A stretch of DNA of 5,078 bases, taken from the NCBI GenBank assembly GCA_024642295.1, contig JAHEBK010000150.1, positions 1 to 5,078 on the forward strand. The letters run 5' to 3'. How positions within the stretch are numbered: the stretch's first letter is position 1; every line of letters starts with the position of its first letter. Below, in pieces: positions 1 through 5,078 of the stretch. A program made the translations under genes and the position numbers. Source of the stretch: Flavobacterium sp. (lineage in GTDB: Bacteria > Bacteroidota > Bacteroidia > Flavobacteriales > Flavobacteriaceae). A model generated the notes under the pieces. It searched no databases. It saw nothing but the letters and a program-made list of their open reading frames with translations, and was not told the DNA's origin.

Positions 1-1074
1 GGAGGAGAACCTGGCATCGGGAAAAGTACTTTATTACTTCAAATTTCCTTAAAATTACCTTATAAAACCCTATATGTTTCAGGCGAAGAAAGTCAAAAGC
101 AAATCAAAATGCGTGCGGAACGAATTACGGATTCAAGTGACAATTGCTACATCCTGACCGAAACGAAAACACAAAACATTTTCAAACAAATCGAAGCGAT
201 AGAACCTGAAATCGTGATTATCGATTCCATTCAAACTTTACATACTGATTATATTGAATCTACAGCAGGAAGTATTTCTCAAATTAGGGAAACCACTGCC
301 GAACTCATAAAATTTGCCAAAGAATCCAACATTCCTGTGATTCTGATTGGGCATATAACCAAAGACGGAAACATTGCTGGACCAAAAATTTTGGAACACA
401 TGGTCGATACGGTTCTTCAATTTGAAGGCGATAGAAATCATGTGTATAGAATTCTGCGTTCACTAAAAAACCGTTTTGGCTCTACGGCAGAAATCGGAAT
501 TTATGAAATGCTCGGTAGCGGCTTACGCGAAGTGTCCAATCCATCCGAAATATTAATTTCGCACAAAGACGAAGAATTATCTGGAACGGCAATCGCTACA
601 ACTTTAGAAGGAATGCGTCCATTGATGATTGAAATTCAATCCTTGGTCAGCACCGCAGTTTATGGAACACCGCAACGAAGCACCACAGGTTACAATGCCA
701 AAAGACTCAATATGATTCTAGCGGTTTTAGAAAAAAGAGCTGGTTTTAGGCTTGGCGCCAAAGACGTTTTCCTAAATGTAACAGGCGGAATTTCGGTAGA
801 TGATCCTGCCATAGACTTGGCCGTTGTCGCAGCCATTTTATCATCGAATGAAGACATTCCAGTGAATAAAGATTTCTGCTTTGCTGGAGAAGTAGGACTT
901 TCAGGAGAAATTCGTCCTGTAAACCGCGTAGACCAACGCATTCAAGAAGCCGAAAAATTAGGTTTTTCAACCATTTTCGTGTCAAAATACAACAAAATCG
1001 CGTTAAAAAACTCTGGAATCAAAATTCAACTCGTTGCTAAAATTGAAGATGTGGCGAGTATGCTGTTTGGATAG
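1..1074 (+). CDS. radA: DNA repair protein RadA, partial (5' end cut by window)
   Basis: RadA is a RecA-like ATPase that promotes branch migration and the processing of recombination intermediates in the cytoplasm. The reading frame is open from base 1, so the ATG at 109 is internal. The first visible residues are the Walker A motif GGEPGIGKST (1-10). Walker B is EIVIIDS (about 70-76), followed by GHITKDGNIAGPK (about 117-129). The RadA signature KNRFG lies at 156-160 (bases 466-480). From about residue 221 to the end is the Lon-protease-like domain, recognisable from NVTGGISVDDPAIDLAVVAA and GEVGLSGEIRPV. There are 357 residues before the TAG stop. Family members have about 455, so roughly 95 N-terminal residues are off-window, including the expected four-cysteine zinc finger. 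All visible motifs are intact, so this is a truncated view and not a pseudogene. The next gene follows after 18 bp on the same strand, which suggests co-transcription. Confidence 0.97.
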   Translation, partial: GGEPGIGKSTLLLQISLKLPYKTLYVSGEESQKQIKMRAERITDSSDNCYILTETKTQNIFKQIEAIEPEIVIIDSIQTLHTDYIESTAGSISQIRETTAELIKFAKESNIPVILIGHITKDGNIAGPKILEHMVDTVLQFEGDRNHVYRILRSLKNRFGSTAEIGIYEMLGSGLREVSNPSEILISHKDEELSGTAIATTLEGMRPLMIEIQSLVSTAVYGTPQRSTTGYNAKRLNMILAVLEKRAGFRLGAKDVFLNVTGGISVDDPAIDLAVVAAILSSNEDIPVNKDFCFAGEVGLSGEIRPVNRVDQRIQEAEKLGFSTIFVSKYNKIALKNSGIKIQLVAKIEDVASMLFG

Positions 1075-1092
1075 TTTAATCATTCGTTATTT

Positions 1093-3057
1093 ATGAAAAC
1101 GCTGAAGCAAAAAATAGTTCTTTTCTCAAAAATAGGTGCAGTACTTCTAGTGATGTTTTTAGCCTGTGCTTATTTTTTTAGAAACACTCTTTTGGAACAA
1201 ATTATCGCAAAGACAACTGTAAAAGCTACGACAGAATACGATTGTGATTTCACCATTAAAAAAGCCGCTTTCGAAGGATTATCTGGTGTCGAATTATCTG
1301 AAATCATTCTTACTCCTAAAAATGCCGACACCCTTTTTAATATCCAAAAAATTAAAACAACCGTTAATTTTTGGCATCTTTTCCTAGGCGAAGTACAATT
1401 GGGAACTTTAGAAATCAACAATGGTTATGTACAACTTACTCAAAAAGGAACCGTAAAGAATTTTGCCGCATTCCTCAAAAAAGACAATTCAGAAACTACA
1501 ACTAATGACAAACGAAATTATGCTTCGTTAGCCTATAAAATCATCACACGAGTACTGAATCTTATCCCCACTGATATGGATGTTCATAATCTTATTTTCA
1601 AATTAGATGACAATGGTAAAAAGGCGAAAATTGACATCAAAAAACTTATCTTAGTCAATAAAGAACTCGAAACGGCAATTGATGTTCAAACTAACACTTT
1701 CTCACAACGATGGAAAATCAAAGGTTTGGCTGATCCCAGAAACAAAAAGGTAGATATTCGTATTTTCAACATTGATTCAGGTGCCATTAAACTACCTTAT
1801 TTTGATGAACGTTACAACTTAATTTCAAGTTTTGATTCTATTCAACTCAACATTCAAAATATCGAAAAAAGTAGTGGTGAATTTCATTTGGATGGTTTCG
1901 CTTCGATTACCAATTTAAAAATCAATCATCCTAAAATTGCACGCCAAGACGTAGTTATCAAAAATGCACGTTTTGATTACCGCTTTCTATTTGGTTCTAA
2001 CTTTTTATCTATTGACAGCAGTTCGACAGTTCAATTAAATAAAATCAAACTTCACCCTTATTTAGCTTACGAGACCGAAGAAGACACTATTTACAAGTTA
2101 AAAGTGAACATCCCAAAAATGAAAGCGCAAGATTTTGTTAGCTCTTTACCTCAAGGTTTGTTTACACATTTTGAAGGTATGGAAGCAGACGGTAATTTTG
2201 ATTATCATTTGAATTTTAAATTCAACCAAAACAAACCTGACCAACTGGTTTTTGATAGTAATTTAAAGAAAGAAAAATTACGAATCACAAAATATGGAGA
2301 AGCTAACCTCAACAAGCTGAATAGCGAATTTACCTATCGAGCCATTATCAAGGATATATTGCAGCGCCCTATTTTAGTTGGTTCAGCCAATCCAAATTAT
2401 GTTACGCTAGACCAAATTTCTCCTTATTTACAAAAATGTGTTTTAACATCCGAAGACCCGTCGTTTTTCAATCATCGCGGTTTTATCAATGAAGCATTTA
2501 AACAATCCATTCTGAAAAACATTCGAACAAAAAAATTCTCAAGAGGCGCTAGCACGATTAGCATGCAATTAGTGAAAAATGTATTCCTAACTCGTGAAAA
2601 AACATTATCCCGAAAATTAGAAGAAATATTACTGGTATATTTACTCGAAAATAATCGCATCGCGAGCAAAGAGCGTATGCTCGAAGTCTATTTTAACATC
2701 ATCGAATGGGGACCTGATGTTTACGGCATTAGCGAAGCGTCTCAATTTTATTTTCAAAAGAAACCAATTGATTTAACCCTAAATGAATGTTTGTATTTAG
2801 CCCGAATTATCCCGAGTCCTAGTAAATTTATGTATCAATTTGATGGAGCAGGCAAACTAAAAAATTATGCTTTGAAACAAGAGCAATTTTTACAAAATTT
2901 GATGCTCAGAAGAGGCCTTTTAACTCCCGAAGATACTATCGGACAAGCCAATAACTTTTCTATTTCTGGAAGAGCAAGGGATTTTTTAAAGTTCAAAGTA
3001 ATTGATTCAACAGCTACTGATTCTATTCCGATTTCACAAAAAACAAATAACAATTAA
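1093..3057 (+). CDS. AsmA-like / GT51 peptidoglycan transglycosylase fusion protein
   Basis: Predicted inner-membrane, periplasm-facing glycosyltransferase that would polymerise lipid II into glycan strands. Residues 1-11 are basic, and about 13-29 form one hydrophobic helix with no clear cleavage site, so it is likely a membrane anchor. Residues about 31-120 resemble the start of AsmA-family proteins (LLEQIIAKTTVKATTEYDCD, then FEGLSGVELSEIILT and LGTLEINNGYVQLTQ). Beta-rich sequence continues to about 400. Residues about 425-580 are a GT51 domain: SEDPSFFNHRGF (catalytic Glu454), RGASTISMQLVKN (484-496), RKLEE (507-511, second catalytic Glu511), RMLEVYFNIIEWG (528-540) and NECLYLARIIPSPSKF (564-579). 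There is no penicillin-binding transpeptidase domain; the tail to 654 is polar. The length is far above the roughly 240 residues of stand-alone MtgA-type enzymes. The ATG at 1093 directly precedes the basic segment and anchor; no Shine-Dalgarno is visible, as is usual in Bacteroidota. The GT51 call is firm; the AsmA-like call is by pattern only. Confidence 0.9.
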   Translation: MKTLKQKIVLFSKIGAVLLVMFLACAYFFRNTLLEQIIAKTTVKATTEYDCDFTIKKAAFEGLSGVELSEIILTPKNADTLFNIQKIKTTVNFWHLFLGEVQLGTLEINNGYVQLTQKGTVKNFAAFLKKDNSETTTNDKRNYASLAYKIITRVLNLIPTDMDVHNLIFKLDDNGKKAKIDIKKLILVNKELETAIDVQTNTFSQRWKIKGLADPRNKKVDIRIFNIDSGAIKLPYFDERYNLISSFDSIQLNIQNIEKSSGEFHLDGFASITNLKINHPKIARQDVVIKNARFDYRFLFGSNFLSIDSSSTVQLNKIKLHPYLAYETEEDTIYKLKVNIPKMKAQDFVSSLPQGLFTHFEGMEADGNFDYHLNFKFNQNKPDQLVFDSNLKKEKLRITKYGEANLNKLNSEFTYRAIIKDILQRPILVGSANPNYVTLDQISPYLQKCVLTSEDPSFFNHRGFINEAFKQSILKNIRTKKFSRGASTISMQLVKNVFLTREKTLSRKLEEILLVYLLENNRIASKERMLEVYFNIIEWGPDVYGISEASQFYFQKKPIDLTLNECLYLARIIPSPSKFMYQFDGAGKLKNYALKQEQFLQNLMLRRGLLTPEDTIGQANNFSISGRARDFLKFKVIDSTATDSIPISQKTNNN

Positions 3058-3065
3058 AATACAAC

Positions 3066-3112
3066 AAGGAGATGGATTTACTGTAAACTTAAATCATCTC
3101 CTTTTATTTTTT
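3066..3112 (+). terminator. Rho-independent terminator, possibly bidirectional
   Basis: The left arm AAGGAGATGGATTTA (3066-3080) pairs with TAAATCATCTCCTT (3090-3103). This gives 14 base pairs with one bulged G and a 9-nt loop (3081-3089). The U-rich run TTTTATTTTTT (3102-3112) follows. It lies 8 bp after the transglycosylase stop codon and should end the radA-transglycosylase transcript. Read on the minus strand, the same hairpin sits downstream of the tas stop codon but is followed by a weaker T-rich stretch (TTGTTGTATTTTAATTG), so termination of tas here is plausible but less certain. Confidence 0.85.
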
Positions 3113-3143
3113 CTTAACCAATGTGTAATTTACTTCCTAAAAA

Positions 3144-4181
3144 TCAAGGTGCAGGATCAGGAATAATTGCTTGAACGGCATCTATTTCCTTAAGTATATC
3201 CTCAGAAAGATTAATTCTAAAAGCGTCCACATTTTCTTTAAGCTGTTCCATCGTAGTAGCTCCAATAATTGAACTGGTTACAAAAGATTGATGATTGACA
3301 AATGCCTGCGCTAATTGGGTTAAATTCAATCCATGTTTTATAGCAATTTCATGATATAAGCGTGTTGCTTTTGTAGATTGTTCGCTACTATACCTAGCAT
3401 ATTGTGGAAATAAATTAATTCGCGCTTTAGGATTTTTTTCTCCCATTAAATATTTACCTGACAAAACCCCAAATGCCAAAGGTGAATAGGCCAACAAACC
3501 AACCTTTTCACGATAACAAATTTCAGCTGAAGCTGTTTCAAATTGGCGATTTAATAATGAGTATGGATTTTGAATACTAACAATTCGAGGTAAATTATTG
3601 TATTTGCTTTCTTCAAGGAAACGCATAATTCCCCACGCATTTTCATTAGAAAGTCCAATGTGCTTTATTTTTCCTTGCTTGATTAAACCATCTAAAGCTT
3701 CCAAAACTTGATGTATGTTATCTTCCCAAGCATCTTCCTGTACTTTAAATCCGCGCTGTCCAAAACAATTGGTTTTGCGTTCGGGCCAATGCAATTGGTA
3801 CAAATCAATATAATCAGTTTGCAAACGTTTCAAACTATTCTCTAACGCATATTGAATACTTTTTGGCGAGAAATCAAGTTTTTCACGCATATATCCAAAA
3901 TTAGGATTAGGACCTGCAATTTTAGTTGCCAAAATGACTTTATCCCTTTTACCTGATTTTTTAAACCATGTACCAATAATTTTCTCCGTACTCCCATAAG
4001 TTTCTTTATGAGAAGGAACCGAATACATTTCGGCTGTATCAAAAAAATTAACGCCTTTATCTAATGCAAAATCCATTTGAGCATGGCCTTCATCTTCTGT
4101 ATTTTGTTGTCCAAAAGTCATGGTTCCTAGACAAACTTCACTTACCTTAATTTCAGTTTGCGGTAATTTATTATATTTCAT
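3144..4181 (-). CDS. tas: NADP(H)-dependent aldo-keto reductase, Tas family
   Basis: Cytoplasmic aldo-keto reductase, expected to reduce aldehydes or ketones with NADPH on a TIM-barrel scaffold; the physiological substrate is unknown. The E. coli homologue was named for suppressing tyrosine auxotrophy. The sequence matches my recollection of E. coli Tas over its whole length: VCLGTMTFGQQNTEDEGHAQ, the AEMY-VP stretch, SLKRLQTDYIDLYQLHWPE, TNCFG, GKIKHIGLSNE, RIVSIQNPYSLLNR, GATTMEQLKENVDAF and a terminal PAP. The catalytic tetrad is complete: Asp48, Tyr53, Lys87 and His131. I chose the ATG at 4179-4181 (345 residues; E. coli Tas has 346) because MKYNKLPQ aligns with the E. coli start. An in-frame TTG at 4206-4208 would add nine unconserved residues and falls inside a promoter-like element. 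The gene lies downstream of glpD on the same strand but beyond a terminator, and it converges on the transglycosylase gene. The family call is very secure; the exact role is not. Confidence 0.95.
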   Translation of the reverse strand: MKYNKLPQTEIKVSEVCLGTMTFGQQNTEDEGHAQMDFALDKGVNFFDTAEMYSVPSHKETYGSTEKIIGTWFKKSGKRDKVILATKIAGPNPNFGYMREKLDFSPKSIQYALENSLKRLQTDYIDLYQLHWPERKTNCFGQRGFKVQEDAWEDNIHQVLEALDGLIKQGKIKHIGLSNENAWGIMRFLEESKYNNLPRIVSIQNPYSLLNRQFETASAEICYREKVGLLAYSPLAFGVLSGKYLMGEKNPKARINLFPQYARYSSEQSTKATRLYHEIAIKHGLNLTQLAQAFVNHQSFVTSSIIGATTMEQLKENVDAFRINLSEDILKEIDAVQAIIPDPAP

Positions 4182-4205
4182 TTTCTTAATTTCATTATAC
4201 AAACG

Positions 4206-4213
4206 CAAAAGTA
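4206..4213 (-). promoter_or_regulatory. Candidate -7 promoter element for tas
   Basis: The minus strand reads TACTTTTG here, an exact match to the Bacteroidota -7 consensus TAnnTTTG. Transcription would start near 4200, leaving a short AT-rich leader of about 20 nt before the ATG at 4181. No TTG-type -33 element was found at the usual 17-23 nt spacing, where the terminator T-tract and stem of the upstream glpD gene lie instead. The element is short and could match by chance in AT-rich DNA. Its position between a terminator and a gene start is what supports it. Confidence 0.4.
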
Positions 4214-4216
4214 TCC

Positions 4217-4256
4217 AAAAAATAAAAAAGGCTCGAAATATAATTCCAAACCTTTT
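4217..4256 (-). terminator. Rho-independent terminator downstream of glpD
   Basis: On the minus strand AAAAGGTTTG (4256-4247) pairs with CGAGCCTTTT (4235-4226), giving ten pairs including two G-U wobbles around an 11-nt AT-rich loop. The following T-tract TTTTATTTTTT extends to 4217. It lies about 30 nt past the glpD stop codon and 36 nt before the tas ATG. It is expected to separate glpD transcription from tas, perhaps with some read-through because only three of the pairs are G-C. Confidence 0.7.
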
Positions 4257-4287
4257 CTTAAAATTTCGATGATGTTACACAAATTAT

Positions 4288-5078
4288 TTACAAAATATAT
4301 TGATTGACAACTCTTGTAAATTGATTTATTTGCTCTTTTTCCCATAATTCATCTTTATCTAGTTCTTTAGCGATTAGTTTTGTAACCATTGGAATTATTT
4401 CTAATGTTGCTCGAGCATCTATGAATAAGGCACGAACACGTCTTGCCAAAACATCTTCAACAGTTCTTGCCAATTCATATCGAATTGCCCAAATAATTTC
4501 TGCTTTGGTATATGGCAATCTGGCATGCAACATTTCACCCAATTCAGGATGATTGACAATTAAATTTTGGATTTTCTCTTGGTCACTTCCGTAAATATAG
4601 AGATGTTGTGATTTATCATTAGATGCTATCGCTCCATGGATTTTTACATTTTTTGTTTTACAGGCTACATTATTCAATTTTCCTATTGCAATTGTTTTAT
4701 TTATGGTATCCTGTGCCATTCTTCTGTAGGTTGTCCATTTACCTCCTGTTATGGTTATTAATTCTGATTTAGAAACAATAATTTTATGGCTTCTCGAAAT
4801 TTCTTTTGTTTTTTCAGACTTATCTTTTGGTGCTGCCAATGGTCTTAAGCCTGCAAAAATGCTCAATACATCCGCTTTTGTTACTTTTTTAGTTAGGTAA
4901 TTGTTTGCCGTAGAAATAATAAAATCTACTTCTTTATCCAAGGCTTTAGGTTCTAAACTGTGACTATCTAGCAACGTATCAGTGGTTCCTACCACCACCT
5001 TATTATGCCAAGGCACTAAAAACAACACTCTCCCATCGTTAGTTTTGGGTATCATGATTGCATCCTTCCCTGGTAAAA
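4288..5078 (-). CDS. glpD: FAD-dependent glycerol-3-phosphate dehydrogenase, C-terminal part
   Basis: GlpD oxidises sn-glycerol 3-phosphate to dihydroxyacetone phosphate at the cytoplasmic membrane, using FAD and passing electrons to the quinone pool. The frame is open to the window edge: LPGKDAI precedes the Met at 5055, so that Met is internal (LPGKDAIMIPKTNDGRVLFL resembles the family's conserved segment). 262 residues are visible, about half of a usual 500-550 residue protein; the N-terminal FAD-binding Rossmann motif is off-window. Visible signatures, numbered from the first complete codon, are VPWHNKVVVGTTDT (about 21-34), FAGLRPL (about 74-80) and SRSHKI (94-99). The Arg residues in the last two correspond to substrate-contacting Arg317 and Arg332 of E. 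coli GlpD. ITGGKWTTYRRMAQDTI (about 109-125) is the C-terminal FAD-contacting loop, and ARTVEDVLARRVRALFIDA (about 203-221) belongs to the C-terminal cap domain. The gene ends in TAA and is followed by a terminator. The 5' context that might hold other glp genes is not visible. Confidence 0.95.
   Translation of the reverse strand, partial: LPGKDAIMIPKTNDGRVLFLVPWHNKVVVGTTDTLLDSHSLEPKALDKEVDFIISTANNYLTKKVTKADVLSIFAGLRPLAAPKDKSEKTKEISRSHKIIVSKSELITITGGKWTTYRRMAQDTINKTIAIGKLNNVACKTKNVKIHGAIASNDKSQHLYIYGSDQEKIQNLIVNHPELGEMLHARLPYTKAEIIWAIRYELARTVEDVLARRVRALFIDARATLEIIPMVTKLIAKELDKDELWEKEQINQFTRVVNQYIL

Noticed and set aside
690..985. Two overlapping minus-strand open frames opposite radA
   Set aside because: They lie entirely within well-conserved radA coding sequence, show no recognisable motifs, and have no start region or partner gene.
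109..1074. radA read as a complete 321-residue protein starting at the ATG at 109
   Set aside because: The frame stays open to base 1 and the upstream codons encode the Walker A motif GGEPGIGKST, so the ATG is internal and the gene is simply cut by the window.
1170..1421. Minus-strand open frame of 83 codons opposite the transglycosylase gene
   Set aside because: It is a shadow of the real coding frame. Its hydrophobic C-terminal stretch mirrors the membrane anchor encoded on the other strand.
1093..3057. The transglycosylase as a bifunctional class A penicillin-binding protein
   Set aside because: There is no SxxK, SxN or KTG transpeptidase set, and only about 75 polar residues follow the GT51 domain.
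3842..4042. Second minus-strand frame inside tas, considered as a sign of a frameshift
   Set aside because: The main tas frame is continuous and full length with all catalytic residues, so no frameshift is needed; this frame is a shadow.
4288..5055. glpD read as starting at the Met at 5055
   Set aside because: The seven in-frame codons upstream encode LPGKDAI, which continues the conserved GlpD segment, so the gene runs off the window end.
1..5078. Mobile elements, CRISPR arrays, tRNA/rRNA genes, defence or phage modules
   Set aside because: Coding regions fill almost the whole window with recognisable chromosomal genes, and no direct repeat arrays, transposase motifs or terminal inverted repeats were seen.

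Overview
This is a low-GC, AT-rich bacterial window with compact genes and no Shine-Dalgarno-like leaders. It looks like Bacteroidota, most likely a Flavobacterium-like member of the Flavobacteriia. The protein style, the AT-rich start regions and a TAnnTTTG-type promoter element all point that way. The genus is an inference from pattern recognition, not from a search.

Layout: two plus-strand genes run towards two minus-strand genes. Positions 1-1074 hold the 3' three quarters of radA (DNA repair/recombination ATPase); the window begins exactly at its Walker A motif. After 18 bp comes a 654-residue envelope protein (1093-3057) with one N-terminal membrane anchor, a long AsmA-like periplasmic region and a C-terminal GT51 peptidoglycan glycosyltransferase domain. 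A strong hairpin with a U-tract at 3066-3112 closes this unit. On the minus strand, glpD (FAD-dependent glycerol-3-phosphate dehydrogenase, cut by the window end at 5078) is transcribed first and ends at 4288. It is followed by an intrinsic terminator at 4217-4256. Next comes tas, a close homologue of the E. coli Tas NADP(H)-dependent aldo-keto reductase (4181 down to 3144).

How the genes relate: the tight spacing suggests that radA and the transglycosylase gene are co-transcribed, although their functions (recombination and cell-wall synthesis) are not obviously linked. The glpD-tas pair is co-directional but separated by a terminator and a possible separate tas promoter, so these are probably two transcription units. 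All gaps between genes are short (18, 86 and 106 bp). No RNA genes, CRISPR arrays, insertion sequences or repeats were seen.

The window is mostly ordinary chromosomal core. I see no convincing undescribed multi-gene system. The most interesting item is the AsmA-like/GT51 fusion, a peptidoglycan polymerase joined to a fold otherwise associated with envelope lipid transport.
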